Source: Marsupella aquatica
Taxonomy: Eukaryota; Marchantiophyta
Length of the DNA stretch: 64,000 nt
Direction of reading: 5' to 3'
Assembly: GCA_973895155.1 (NCBI GenBank)
Contig: OZ316897.1
Coordinates: 19,468,001 to 19,532,000 of the forward strand
Part shown: positions 1 to 10,888 of the stretch, piece by piece
Numbering within the stretch: the first letter of the stretch is position 1
Layout of the letters: each line of letters begins with the position of its first letter
Position numbers and translations under genes: made by a program
The notes under the pieces: model-generated
Database searches by the model: none
What the model was told of the DNA's origin: nothing
What the model saw: only the letters and a program-made list of their open reading frames with translations

Positions 1-966
1 GCTGACTAACCTTAAGACACTTTGCGTCAGATAATGTGACCAGCATCAAATAAATACTTTCTTCATCACGACATATCTAGTACTTCTCGCCGCCCAGACA
101 GCACGAAGATATCAATTAATTTGAGAGGGGGGGAAGCAATCCACATCACCTCCAATTAAGTCAGATGCAAATGGAATCAGTTCTTCAGCTCAGGAATTAA
201 TGCCTATGCTTCACATGTTCACATCCAAGGCCACGGGAGGTTCTTCGATTTCTGCACTAAACTGAAATTCAACGCATGCATCCCCTTGTACCAGTACCCC
301 CATCGCTTCTTGACTGCGTATATAAGTAGGAATAGCATTTGTTCTGTCCCGATCACCCCGGACTGCATGCAAACAGGACTTCTTCGGTCAGCTCTAACTT
401 CAGCCAATGATAATCGAGGACTATAACTCACCTCAGCAAGGCCAGGAGTAACTCTATAGTAACCCCACCATGTCTTCCACCTTCTCCTTCGGACGCGAGC
501 AATGATTCATCCAACAACTGAAGACGACAACTGTCGCATCTCGTCCTTTTCGAGTTACTGAAACCGGTGTTCCAATCGAATTAACTAGACCGAAATCACA
601 CTGACGAAGAAGCCCTTTCAACTCATTCCCTGACACACCATCTCGCTCGCCTCCATCGTAGAGCAGCAGTTTCAACTCTCATGAAATTTGACGGAAAATA
701 TTGTTTGACTTGCAAAGGCCATGGAAATTAGATTTGTAGAACTGCGACCTGATTACCAACCACAAAACATTTTCTTTCTTTCAAAGCTCATCTGTAAAGA
801 AACAGAGTGCAACGTGTTGCGATCACAGCTTTTACCTGACCGAATCTTCCACCACAACCGATGTACAATTTTAACCTCTAGTATTTGGACTACTGACACT
901 GAAATACTTCCTCACATCATTTCTAGTTTCTCCGGGACTCGTCCACGATTACTGACAATTGACCGA
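1..966. other. Left edge, no confident gene; possible exon on minus strand
   Basis: I see no gene I can name. On the minus strand about 675-466 there is an open stretch with balanced codon usage that reads like an exon. It has no in-frame ATG (the apparent start is TTG) and ends in TAG. A good donor-like GTGAGTT lies nearby at about 431-425, in a different frame. It could be an exon of a gene continuing past the window edge. Everything else here is uninformative. Confidence 0.2.
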
Positions 967-1114
967 CTCTGGGACGATCCACTTCTTCACTAACGCATTG
1001 AAGCAAATCAAATCAAAACAAAATCATTCACTCGAATCCATTCTCTCTGGGACGATCCACTTCTTCACGAACGCATTGAAGCAAATCAAATCAAAACAAT
1101 ATCGTTCACTCGAA
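967..1114. repeat. Tandem duplication, 78-bp period
   Basis: Two near-identical copies start at 967 and 1045, each beginning CTCTGGGACGATCCACTTC and ending CACTCGAA. They differ at only a few positions. The short ORF running through them is an artefact of the duplication. Confidence 0.9.
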
Positions 1115-1169
1115 ACCGAATGGATTGATTTAATTTTGTTGCAAGGGTCGTGTGCTAAGGATCCTATGT

Positions 1170-1250
1170 TTTTTAGTCCTTAGTCCCAATACAAATAACT
1201 ACAAAAAAGTTTTCTAGTCCTTAGTCCCAATACAAATAACTACAAAAAAG
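1170..1250. repeat. Tandem duplication, 41-bp period
   Basis: Two copies of a unit beginning TAGTCCTTAGTCCCAATAC start at 1174 and 1215 and are almost identical. It follows the 78-bp duplication closely and has an unrelated unit. Confidence 0.9.
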
Positions 1251-1398
1251 CTCCTGGGCCAGAAAAATCTTTCTCTGGGCGAGAAAGATCTGCAGCCGTT
1301 GGATTTGTTTGACTGGTTTCCCTGACCATTGATAAAGAAAATAGGCACCCGTAGCGCGTATGTGTTTCCCCACACTACCCCATAAATGCCCTACCTCG

Positions 1399-1550
1399 AC
1401 TCCCTATGGGTCGGCCCTCATTGCGCCATGCAACGCAGGGGCATAGTGGTTGTTAACAATAAAAAAGAAGGGGGCCCAACTCCCTATGGGCCGGCCCTCC
1501 TTGCACCGTGCAACGCAAGAGCATAGTGGTCATTACTAATAAAAAAAGAA
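1399..1550. repeat. Tandem duplication, 80-bp period, diverged
   Basis: Two copies start with ACTCCCTATGGG at 1399 and 1479. Each contains GCAACGCA and GCATAGTGGT and ends in an A-rich tract. Several differences are C/T or G/A changes, so this duplication looks older than the two to its left. Confidence 0.85.
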
Positions 1551-2334
1551 CAGAACTTTGGTGTGTGAATCTGGAGCTATAGTACCAGAGGGGCAGCATT
1601 CTGACCACATTTGCAGTCTCTTCAGCATTCACAAGGTCAGAAATGTGTCTCTCACATAGGGCGGAATTTATATCAAAAGCTATGATACAAGCTTGCATCT
1701 TTGTATACAGCAGTGGTCGTCATTCAAATTTGAAGTGTCCCCAAAATGACAACAATAAAAGACTCTAACTAAAGAGAATAAATAAAACAAAAGGAACATT
1801 TAATTTAGTGTGAATGAAAACTAAATGCACTATTTCCAAGCAAGATGGGATCCAACATGGCAAAGAAAATGGGGATGGCCTCTATCAATGAGGAGGCTTC
1901 TCTTTATAAACTCACTAAAAAGTGTGAACCAATCCTAGTCCTTCATTAAAAATTTGTTTTCCTTATTTTCCCAACACCATCAGATCCATCCATACCCCTT
2001 TCAATCTCAATTGCCTCTGCCCGAGTTGCATGTAGCCTGCCCAAACCTGACCAATGAAGATGAAAAATGTATTGCAAATTTAATGAATATTTAACTATTA
2101 AAATAAATTGGAATTTAAAGAATTGGATATTAGTTTAAGATTTTTGAAAAAGACTTGAGTATAAATAACATATATGTAATATTTATTTCTTTAAAAATTT
2201 AAAACAAAAAAATCTATTTTTTCCTATCGTTGCGCTTGGACTCTATGATGTAGTGGCCGTTATCTTGCGTCCTCCAATTTTTATGTGCAATGCATAGGTT
2301 ATGGAATATCACCACAACAACTTTACCTTGCCTT
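1551..2334. other. AT-rich intergenic DNA
   Basis: AT-rich sequence with no convincing ORF, splice pattern or RNA gene. I see nothing in it beyond short A and T runs. Confidence 0.5.
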
Positions 2335-2600
2335 GACATCTTTTTCTCATCTCATCATTTTTCTCACATTGACAGCTTTTCTCTTCTTGACATCTTTTTC
2401 TCACCGCACCAAAGTTTCTCACCTCCACATCTCACATTTTTCTCACCTTGACATTTGTATCTCACCACAACATCTTTCTCTCACCTTGATTTTTTTTCTC
2501 TCCTCGACATCTTTTTCTCATCATTCTTTACATCTTTTCTCTGCCTTGACATCTCTTTCTCTCATGACATCATTTTTCTCACCTCAACATCTTTTGTGCA
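2335..2600. repeat. Pyrimidine-rich minisatellite
   Basis: About ten degenerate units of roughly 25 bp of the form CTCACCTTGACATCTTTTT on the plus strand. The strand is strongly C/T biased. The overlapping Ser/Phe/Leu-rich open frames at 2285-2682 follow from this and are not counted as genes. Confidence 0.8.
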
Positions 2601-3123
2601 ATGCACCGGCATCAAACTATCCAAAATAAAGCAATGTGGGGCTTCTTATCATACTAGCCCCTTCTTTGAACTCTTTCTTTGAACGTGAATAGCTTAAGAG
2701 TACAATTTTTGTGTCACCCAAATATATTTTCTATTCACATATATTCTTATGGAGAGAGGACAATTAATAGAAGTGTCACTCACCAAGATATATTCCCTGT
2801 TCACATTCTTTGAAGTTAATGATAGGTGAATGAAATGAAAAAAAAAATATCATGCATAATTATTATCATTTTAATAATCATGCATATTAACATACCATTC
2901 CTCTTTCTATGCACCTCCCTCTTTCTATGCACATGTGTAGGTGTGAGGCCATATAGCTCATTTTTTGAATGCAAATAAAGATCATCACAAAAAGCATACA
3001 TGATCATCATTTGACAATTTGCTTATATCCTAGTTATGAGTTTTCCATCCACATGAGTTATAGTAATCTATAGATTTCAATCTAGAAACCTAAGCCCCAA
3101 CTCTAGCTTGTAGTTGGCGCTTT

Positions 3124-3223
3124 NNNNNNNNNNNNNNNNNNNNNNNNNNNNNNNNNNNNNNNNNNNNNNNNNNNNNNNNNNNNNNNNNNNNNNNNNNNNN
3201 NNNNNNNNNNNNNNNNNNNNNNN
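3124..3223. other. Assembly gap, 100 N
   Basis: Exactly 100 consecutive N. This is a conventional scaffold gap length, so the true size is unknown. Sequences on its two sides may not be adjacent at base level. Confidence 0.99.
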
Positions 3224-3501
3224 AAAGATGACAAGATGAGTAAAAGATATATAAGATGACTGGGTTGGACACTACTAGAAGCACACAGGACAGGATGAGG
3301 ATTTTGCACTTTAGACAAACAGAATAGGGCCTTTCCTTATGGTGATGACTTTGATGTCAACTTCAGGTGGTGGTTCCGGGTTCCCTGGCCCGACTAGTTT
3401 GGTTTTCCGTTGGCCATTTGTGGCTCCAGGTGTTGGCCCTTCTTTGTTTTCCTTGCTCGGGTGGTTGTTGCTCCCCTGCCTGTTATTGAAGGGTCTCTGC
3501 G

Positions 3502-3529
3502 CCCCCCCCACCCCCCCCCCCCCCCCCCC
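3502..3529. repeat. Poly-C tract (C8-A-C19)
   Basis: Eight C, one A, then nineteen C on the plus strand, about 280 bp right of the gap. Such tracts are hard to sequence and the length may be inexact. Gly- or Pro-rich ORFs across it are artefacts. Confidence 0.95.
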
Positions 3530-3875
3530 TTCCACAATAAATAAATAAGATATATATGTTATCAATTCTTCTTTTGAACATGAGCTGATTTCTGGTTTGC
3601 AATCTTATAAAGTGGGTTTTTATGAGCATTGTGTTTTTGAAAAGCACCATCAATGTGCTTTTGGAGTTTGAACTTATAGTTCCAAGGTGGTTCTTGAATA
3701 TATAGGTACATAGTGATGCATGGGTCCATCCACAACTCCTTCACACTCTAGAAAGTTACACTATGTCTCTTTTATTGATGATTATTCAAGATTTAGTATA
3801 TGAATTTACTTTTGCAGAAGTTTGATGTCTTTACCATTTTGAAAGAACTTGGATTTACTACTTTGCCATATTTTA

Positions 3876-4242
3876 GTGGGAAATTACTACATTGCCATGA
3901 ATTTTAGACTATTTACTAGAATGCCACCTTTTCCTAACAATGGTTAAGGTAATCACCTATGGTTAACTCATAACATCCAATCTTCAAAATCATGCCACAT
4001 GTCTACATCAGATGGTCGGAATTTCTCTGGCAACAAATCTTTAGCCAACTTGTTCTGCCACAACTGAAGGAGTTGGTCGCCCACCCTGCCCTGCCCGCCC
4101 TCTTCCGCTGTCGGAAATCTCGTCATGGGGTTTTTGGATGATTGTGAGTTAACATAGGTGGTCAACTTAACCATTGCTAGAAAAAGGTGGCATTCTATTA
4201 AATAATCTAAAAAGCATGCATGGCAAAATAGTAATTTCCCAC
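3876..4242. mobile_element. Foldback/MITE element with about 95-bp terminal inverted repeats
   Basis: The left arm (about 3876-3970) starts GTGGGAAATTACTAC and contains TGCCATG, AGAATGCCACCTTTT and CAATGGTTAAG. The right arm (about 4144-4242), reverse-complemented, gives the same order of blocks and starts GTGGGAAATTACTA. The arms differ by a modest number of substitutions and small indels. The roughly 170-bp centre is unrelated and encodes nothing recognisable. No perfect target-site duplication is visible: the flanks are ...ATTTTA and AATAAAT.... This is a non-autonomous DNA transposon; the superfamily is not determinable here. Confidence 0.85.
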
Positions 4243-4900
4243 AATAAATCTCAGTTTCTAAAAAACTAAATTATGCCCCATGTTGAGAATCAAACCCCAA
4301 GTAGGATCCAATGTGTTCGACGTCTCTTTTGAGCTCCTGCAAGTTTTGTTGCATAGTCACTAACGGGAGGGTTATGGACGGGCATTAGCCCACAGATCCC
4401 CTGCTCTGAGACACCCTATTGAAGGTAAAATTTTGCTGTTGGAAAAGTTTTTTGAAATGAAAAGAGTATTAGTGAGTATCAGTGTGATAAGTGTTATGGT
4501 CAATGGGGGTTAAGTGAGGTGGCCCATGGGGGTTGCTTGTTCACAGGCCACATCCATGGGAGCATCTTTCTTCCAAACCTGGTAGTCTCTTTGGCAGTAC
4601 TTTGTCCACATTGAGGGTCACCATCTCCATGAAACCGCGCCCTGAAACAGAAAGGAAGAGCCGTGCTGTACCCTAAATCCTTTAAAGCCAGAGGGAACCA
4701 CTCCACGACACATTGCGCAACAATTAAGAGCAAGGTCTCTCGTTTCTCTGGAAGAAATCGACCCTCCACGACGCATGTGCGCGCTCATTACTCCAGACTC
4801 TGTACTCGCGATTCACCACCTCTGTACTCCTCACCCGCCCCTCTCCTTGCTGCACCATGTGAACACTGCGCACGGATATAACACCGAGGAGGCAACCACC
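4243..4900. other. Intergenic and probable 5' leader of the 4.9-5.9 kb transcription unit
   Basis: No supported gene on either strand. From about 4740 the sequence becomes richer in C and CpG and resembles a leader upstream of the ATG at 4901. No clear TATA box was identified. Confidence 0.3.
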
Positions 4901-5184
4901 ATGGAGGCCACAACGTCTCAGAAGCTGGATCTCGCGTGGGAGTCCTTGCTAGGGCTGAAACAGTTGCTAGGGCAGAAACAGAGCATTGTAGAAGAACGCG
5001 GCTCCAGGCGGTGCTGCAGCAGCGCGACGACATCGACACCATGTGGGAGAAGATCGTGGACCTAGTTACGTTCCTTCGGCATTTCGTTGTCGTGCTTCTG
5101 GCGCTTTTGTGCTGGGCAGCGTTCTCTGGTAGGCCTCATCTGTTCCTCGTCGTTCTCATGCTGCTGGCTGCAGTGTATCTTTGA
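4901..5184 (+). pseudogene. Small membrane-protein ORF with an apparent 1-nt frameshift
   Basis: From ATG 4901 the frame encodes an acidic amphipathic helix (MEATTSQKLDLAWESL...) ending near QSIVEE. It then turns into low-quality Cys/Ser-rich sequence. In the next frame, from about 4995, the helix resumes convincingly (RLQAVLQQRDDIDTMWEK) and leads into two hydrophobic segments (about FVVVLLALLCWAAF and LFLVVLMLLAAVYL), then TGA at 5182-5184. A single missing base near 4990-5000 would join a protein of about 94 residues with one coiled coil and two membrane helices. Alternatively, translation starts at ATG 5041 and yields a 47-residue two-helix peptide. I do not recognise the family. The stop lies 33 nt before the uL14m ATG on the same strand, so both may be on one transcript, with this ORF acting as an upstream ORF or a first cistron. 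Confidence 0.4.
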
Positions 5185-5217
5185 GGGGGGTGGTGGTGAG
5201 GTTTTCTTGCGGCCAAC

Positions 5218-5871
5218 ATGTTGAGAGCCGTTGGTCGCCGTGGTCTGGATTTGGTTGGGGATTTTGCCACATCTTCTTCTCGAATTCTGCGGAATTCGGG
5301 CTGTGATGGGGGATTCGCAGCAGATCCCGGCGCCAGAGCTTTAGGTTTAGGGTTCATGGGACCTGCGGGTCAGCAAGGGGTCGACAGTTTCCTTCCCGGT
5401 GCTGCTAAGGAGGTGGCCCAAGGTTTTAAGAGCGTGTTTCTTTCTGGGAGACTTGGATCTGGATCCGGGGTTGGGGTTGGGGCTTTCCAGTTGAGCCAAG
5501 TGAGGGGATTTATTCAGCTGAGGACCAACTTGGAGGTGGCCGATAATTCTGGAGCTCGCAGAGTGCAGTGTATTAAGGTGATGAAGGGGTCAAACGCTGC
5601 TAAAATTGGGGATATTATAATGGCTTCTGTGAAGGACGCCCAGCCTCGTGGGAAGGTTAAGAAAGGAGAAGTGGTCACCTGTGTTGTTGTGCGTGCCGCG
5701 ACTCAGAAGCTGAGGAGAGACGGGAGCGAGATCAAATTTGATAAGAATGCTGTGGTGTTGATAAATAAGCAAGGTGAGCCCATCGGGACTCGAATCTTTG
5801 GGCCGGTTCCTCATGAACTTCGACGTCGGAAATTGGTGAAGATTTTGACTCTGGCAGAATATGTAGCTTGA
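5218..5871 (+). CDS. Mitochondrial large-subunit ribosomal protein uL14 (L14)
   Basis: 217 residues in a single exon from ATG 5218 to TGA 5871. Residues about 98-217 are a complete uL14 domain: it opens [18 protein letters not shown] and contains [11 protein letters not shown], a basic GKVKKGEVV segment, a [11 protein letters not shown] strand and the C-terminal [14 protein letters not shown] and KLVKILTLA blocks. uL14 binds 23S-type rRNA and contributes to the subunit interface. The first about 97 residues are Arg/Ser/Gly-rich with almost no early acidic residues, which fits a mitochondrial presequence; plastid uL14 is normally plastid-encoded and bacterial uL14 is about 122 residues. Related plant proteins are the HUELLENLOS (HLL/HLP) group. 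The short membrane-protein ORF just upstream may share its mRNA. Confidence 0.93.
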   Translation: MLRAVGRRGLDLVGDFATSSSRILRNSGCDGGFAADPGARALGLGFMGPAGQQGVDSFLPGAAKEVAQGFKSVFLSGRLGSGSGVGVGAFQLSQVRGFIQLRTNLEVADNSGARRVQCIKVMKGSNAAKIGDIIMASVKDAQPRGKVKKGEVVTCVVVRAATQKLRRDGSEIKFDKNAVVLINKQGEPIGTRIFGPVPHELRRRKLVKILTLAEYVA

Positions 5872-7302
5872 AACAGTAGATTTAACTTGGTCTGAGGATG
5901 CCAAATGCCTGAGCTCGAGACACCTATCACTCGATTTGTAGTTCCTGGTCTTACTACTGAACCTTTCTCGGCCTTCTGGCTAAGTTCAATTGCATTTACA
6001 CTGTAAGGGCAGTGCTGGTAGCTTTTGCATTCACAACCTTGCGTTTCTGGCTTGCAACAGTCAGTCGCAGTCCACTTGCCTGCCTGTTAAAGCGTTAAAA
6101 TTCTTTCATGGTAATGCATTATGGACGTTCGTTCGTTTTTTCCAAAGTCACTCGGCCACTCCGAGTATTTCACTCGTTTTATGCACTTTCCCTTTGTTCT
6201 ATAATTTGTTGGGTTGCACTTTAATTTTATTGCGTTACATCCCATATTCAGCGTTTACCTCAGATCTCGTCGAGGTTTTCAGTAAATTCAGTGTTCTAAT
6301 CTTAGTTCAGTTTGTAGACTCGTCTTGCATGGCAGGCTGGCTCTGGGCCATCGTTCCATGATACCATCCACCATTCCACCAAATGTATACCAAGTGCTGG
6401 ATTCATGGGAGAGTGCAGTGACGTCAGTTGCCAAATTTTATAAAAGGTTGAGCTATTCTATTACTCGAGAAATCTGGTCTCTCAATCTCTTCCAATTTCG
6501 GCCACTCTTTTGCCCCCTACAATGCCAGGGAGATGTCAGTGTTTGTACCTAACCATTCACTTTGAGTTTCTCTCGGTTGATTTGGCAGCCTGTCATATTC
6601 GGTACTGGTCAGGAGAAGAAGAGGTGGTGTACACTACGATGAAGAGCTACCGGCTGTAGTGCACCAGGTTGTAGTCTGTGACTGTGTGATGCCCGGTGTG
6701 ATGCTGCAGCAAAGTGCGTCATTCGGGTCTATTATTAAATATACTATATGTCACACTCCCAAAGAACAAAAGACGCTAAACCTGAGGACCCTAATTTTAA
6801 AGGCACAGAAGACCCAATAAAGGGGAGATATTGCGGACAGGAAAAATCCCCCTTACAACCAGGAGCACTGGAGCAAGGAAGAATCCTAGTGTTGCTTTCA
6901 TATCCAGTTCTGCGTCTTCTAGTTCCATCTCTACTGTACTGCAAAACAGAATTTCAATGCCTCTCAGCCGAAGCCTCTGTACTTGCTGAGGATTACATCC
7001 TACGTGTCTCAGATCGGGATCTCCATCAGTCAGTCACGTCATTTAGTTTGGATCCTAGGAGCCAACATCCTGGAAGTTCATATATGGACGGACAGGACCT
7101 CTACATACAGCTTGTGTTCTTCCTCTCGTGAGCAAACATTCAAGCATTGTCTCCTTGCGAAGATTATACTCATGAATATTGTACAGAGAGTTAGGACAGC
7201 TCTTCCCGTAGACAAACAGAATGCAGAAAATTAGTTCATAGCTATTTCTCGAGAAATATGCTGGCGTTGCTGCTGCTAGTGCTGCGGTAGGTGCGTCACA
7301 CT
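5872..7302. other. 3' flank of uL14m and intergenic DNA
   Basis: No ORF with convincing composition. Probable 3' untranslated sequence follows the stop. The open stretch at 6748-7131 has no recognisable motif and overlaps frames on both strands, so it is not called. Confidence 0.4.
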
Positions 7303-7595
7303 AAGGGCAGAGCATGCGTTCCACTTCTTGCTAGTCAGTCATGGGCATTAGGACGAAGGAGAACATGTGCTAGTTACCAGAATACAATGCGCACTCCTTT
7401 GTGACGAAGGCGAAGATGTGCTAGTACCAAGAATACCATGCGTGCTCCCTGTATCCTCAGTCTAAAATATAAAAGAAGTTATACGGATGGACATCATAAG
7501 TGCGAGCTGAAGACGGGCTACAGATGAACTTCTGTGAGCGTTTCGCTGTAGCCGAAGTCCAAAATACAACAGAAGCAAAAGCTGCTACTTACTAA
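7303..7595 (+). repeat. Dispersed repeat, copy 1
   Basis: Starts GGGCAGAGCATGCGTTCC and contains GGGCATTAGGACGAAGG, GTGCTAGTTA, CTCCCTGTATCC, AGCGTTTCGCTG and AAAATACAACAGAAG. The same blocks in the same order appear reverse-complemented at 25290-25485. The copy also has internal partial duplications (the GCTAGT...ACAATGCG block occurs twice). No terminal inverted repeats or coding capacity are visible, so the class is unknown. Confidence 0.7.
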
Positions 7596-8484
7596 GAATA
7601 CAATTCGTGGAAGTTTAGAGTCAGGTGTTGTTATGTGCTTTAGCTAATTCAATGCCTTCCTCAGGAATTCATGGAACTCTTCGAGAATTTCACAACGAGC
7701 GTGACCTTAGTTCGCTGCAGTATTAACAAATCCTTCTGGTAAGCACTACTTAAGTTAATCCCCTGCTTCACCTTCATATCCACGAGATGTTTCCTGCTAC
7801 CAAAAGCTCACTCAATAGGTGCCCAGAGTTAGGTTCAATGTTGGGTTTCCCTTAAGATCAGCCTGGAACAAGACCAATGATTTTAATTTCTCTCACGGTC
7901 AAGGACGTAACTTTAGAGGGGTGTCGTCTCCAAACTCTGGAGATTCAATACTGAGAAAACATGGCTTTGCTCTCCTTTGCTTCCTGGGGTAGATTATCCA
8001 ATACTTGATGGATTTTGGCCTAGACGGACCCTTGACCTGAGTATTGGCAAGATGGTCAGACTATGGACACAACCCAAGCAAAGGCAATGGGGTGGTGCAT
8101 AATCTGAAACAAGAGCTTTGCATTGCAACCAATTTGGATCCTGGCAATTTTGTGATGCTTTTGTAATGGCACTTGGGAAAGGTTCAACAAGTTTTTCTGT
8201 AATACTGCAAAGAATGCAGATGAGCAGCTGTCAAAATTGTTTGTGTCCTTGGACGTGTCCAGTAGTTTAGAATCAGGAGATGCAGCAAAAACTCAAACCA
8301 ACCTCCTATTATAACAGACTGCCAAAGAGCAGAAGGCACTGAACCAGGAGACAGGATCCCACAGGCCAAAAAAAAACCCAATCAAGGGAAAACAAGAAAA
8401 AAGGCCAGTAGGCCAAAGAGCAAAACAAAAAAGACCAAGCACAAGCCCAGCCCAAGGAGAACAAAGGACACACAAACCTAAAGA
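7596..8484. other. Intergenic, A-rich toward the right
   Basis: No supported gene. From about 8360 to 8480 the plus strand is strongly A/G-rich. Confidence 0.4.
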
Positions 8485-8788
8485 CTACCCAACGGCAAAG
8501 TGAAGGGCCTGATAAAGCTCCGTCGTGAACTGCATAGGGGGGTCAAGCAATGGAATCTGACTAGAAGCCCGGACTCCAACCGCCTCTCCTCTACGAAGGA
8601 TAGTGAAGGCCTGTGCTCGCTGAAGTGCAATGGACACCCACTATCTAAAAAAGGTTGTGATAACAGAGACGGGTGGATAAGGCCGCCGCTCGACATAATG
8701 AACCGAATAGGAGCGCAAGAAATGGTCAAAAGTCGGGTGCAGCGCTCCAAAGATCTCCACGGCAAACGGGTAGAAAAGGTCCCCTATT
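8485..8788 (-). pseudogene. Possible C-terminal fragment of a reverse-transcriptase-type polyprotein
   Basis: The minus strand from about 8788 reads, in one frame, DLFYPFAVEIFGALHPTFD, then ERRPYPPVS and TFF, a TAG stop, and then VSIALQRAQAFTILRRGEA. This resembles the conserved tail (PFAVDVFGAL..., then R.RVSIALQRA) that I associate with C-terminal ends of plant retroelement ORFs. The stop sits where a Gln (CAG) would be expected, which would be a C-to-T change. It is flanked by unrelated sequence, so it is at best a decayed fragment. The family assignment is from memory and weak. Confidence 0.35.
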
Positions 8789-9559
8789 AGCAATCAAAGC
8801 GTATGGGTTTGTGACAAGACAAATGACAAGACTCCTGTTTTCGTTTGGATACTTCAACACCAATATTTTGGAAAAAAGGTTGTGGCCTGGTTGTATAATC
8901 TTTTGAGACATAACATCAAAAACTTTCCTATAGATGCTTAGGTCCATAGGGGTTCCATAGGGGAATCCATACAAGTAGTTAGTATTGCATATAAGGATTT
9001 CATATGTGTAGTGGTCAGGGAGGAGTATGATAGATGGAGGGCTTTGCACATTCAAGCAGTTAATCCTAGCAGCCAAGTCCTTGAGTGGACCTCCCTCCCT
9101 CTCTCCTCCAATCACACACATAGCAAGAGAAAGCATAGTGTGAATTGGATGGACAGAGGCTCCTTTGCAGGAGAGCATGTCAAAGGATTGGAAGGACAAG
9201 AGCAAGGAATGGAAGGACAAGAGCAAGGAGTGGAAGGAAAGGACAAGAGCAAGTCAAAGGAATGGAAGAGCAAGGCATGGAATGATTCATCAGTAGAGGT
9301 CGGTTGCAGTGAAAGAGAAGTGTGAATTGGAGCCAGGTTCTCCACAAGAGCAAGTGGAAGGTTAACCCCCTGGGGATCGACTTGGTGTAAAAACCCCTAA
9401 AACACGTGAGAACAAACCAATAAAATTTTAGAAAATCAAAATTTTCTAAAACCTTTAGTTAAAACTCCAAAACTATGTTTTAACAAATTCTAAAAAGTAA
9501 TATTCAAATTTCCCAAAATGCACTATCAAAATTCCAAGAGGACTATAATATTCCAGAGT
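8789..9559. other. Unassigned sequence with a purine-rich simple repeat
   Basis: A minus-strand open frame (9226-8726) has no motif I recognise. At about 9180-9290 the plus strand carries degenerate GGAAGGACAAGAGCAAGG-type units. From about 9420 the sequence is A-rich and featureless. Confidence 0.4.
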
Positions 9560-9650
9560 TAGTGAAAGTGCCCGTGAAAGTATTGATTGATTTTAACTCC
9601 GATGAACTTACTTTAGTTTATCTACCCAAGGTTGAGTCAAAACCCTAACA
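9560..9650 (-). mobile_element. LTR end fragment, inverted relative to the copia remnant
   Basis: Read on the minus strand from 9650, it starts TGTTAGGGTTTTGACTCAAC and continues TTGGGTAGATAAACT and AAGTAAGTT. This matches the start of the LTR at 10889 on the plus strand (TGTTAAGGTTTTGACTCAAC, then TTGGGTAGGTAAACT and GAGTAAGTT). It is a related LTR in the opposite orientation. The extent beyond about 90 bp cannot be followed. Confidence 0.55.
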
Positions 9651-10144
9651 CCCATCAACCATATCAAGTATTCTCAGACTAACTAAACTCTCCACTCCCA
9701 CGCACAAGAGCCCTAGTGAACCACCCATTGGCATCTATCTTGGGCCCATCTTGAGGAGGCAAAGTGGGAGGGGATGGCAAGGAGGCATGGGGGAAAGAGG
9801 AGACTCTAATTCTCCTTCCCTTGCGTCCCCCCCATTCTTAACTTCTCAAAATAACTTCTCAATTTTTTTGTTGAATATTCTAAGAAATGTCCAACTATGT
9901 ATTTTTAGAGGTTCTAACTAAGGCTTAAAAACATCACATGTGATGGGGGCCCTCTATATAATGAGACCCCTAAGAGTACACTCAAAAGCTAGATTTTTAC
10001 CAAGTTGAATATGGCAATTGCATGCAAGGTCTATGAGTACTCATTTGGTGTCACATTTCAAGCTTTCAGTTACTTCCTGTCTCATATATGACAATTGAGA
10101 GTCACAGATCAGATGTCTAAGCTAGGTTTCCTATGATCATAGTA

Positions 10145-10800
10145 TTGTGGGAAATTTAATGTAGTATCTCATGATATGCTAGATCCAATATAGCACATAA
10201 GATTGGATTGCTGAGCAGGTCCATGGCTAATTTAGGAAATATACATTAGAAAGTAGTGAAGTCGATACTATGTTATCTATAGGGAGCGTCTCGTGTTGGA
10301 CTGTTATTTGTGCATACAACCAAGATGCAAAATCATTGATTGGCTATGTGGACTTTGACTATGGAGTGGGCTATGGAGGAGATTTCAACCATAGGAAGTC
10401 CACTTTGAGAGATTCTTTCACTCTTGCAGGTGGATGGGTGACTTGGAGGTCCACAAAGCAAAAACGCATATCTCAATTTTCTACTAATAAGAGCTGAATA
10501 GATAGGAGCAGTTGAAGCAACTAAGGAGAAAATTTGGTTAAATAAACAATTTGGTGAAAGATTTGGGTTACACAACACATTGTGCCTCTCCATCGTGATA
10601 TCTAGCAATAATTTTTTACATATTGTTGTCAACCAAATGACACATGGCAGAGCACACTGATATATGGTATCACTTCATCAGACAAGCAATGTCAGCAAGA
10701 AAGGTTGAGCTAGTCAAGATTCATTGTAAACTCAACCCTGTTGACATGTTGACCAAGGTTATCCCTCATGATGATTTTGCAAGACATTGCAATTCACTAT
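10145..10800 (+). pseudogene. Ty1/copia polyprotein remnant, RNase H region
   Basis: One frame (10270-10497) contains SLIGYVDFDYGVGYGGDF, HRKSTLRDSFTLAGGWVTW and STKQKRISQFST, the standard copia RNase H core (GYVDADYAGD...RSTTGYVFTLAGG.ISW.S..Q...ALST). Upstream, about 10165-10270, decayed copia RT-RNaseH linker sequence can be read with stops. Downstream, 10690-10797 reads VKIHCKLNPVDMLTKVIPHDD..., the usual copia C-terminus. Frameshifts and stops separate these pieces, so it is non-functional. The LTR at 10889 follows at the expected distance. Confidence 0.8.
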
Positions 10801-10888
10801 AGGTCTTCCCATAGGTCTTGCCACGCTTCAAATTGCTAGTAGCTAGCCCAAGGCAAGAGTCAAGCCCGGGGTCAAGCCAGAGGGAGTT

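Noticed and set aside
2285-2682. Two overlapping Ser/Phe/Leu-rich ORFs
   Set aside because: Produced by the pyrimidine-rich minisatellite; no domain and no plausible start context.
4320-4420. Possible tRNA or SINE from a T-arm-like GGTTTGATTCTC on the minus strand
   Set aside because: No matching acceptor, D-arm or anticodon stem could be assembled around it.
8726-9226. 166-residue minus-strand ORF
   Set aside because: No recognisable domain, crosses a purine-rich simple repeat, and its last part is out of frame with the retroelement-like tail.
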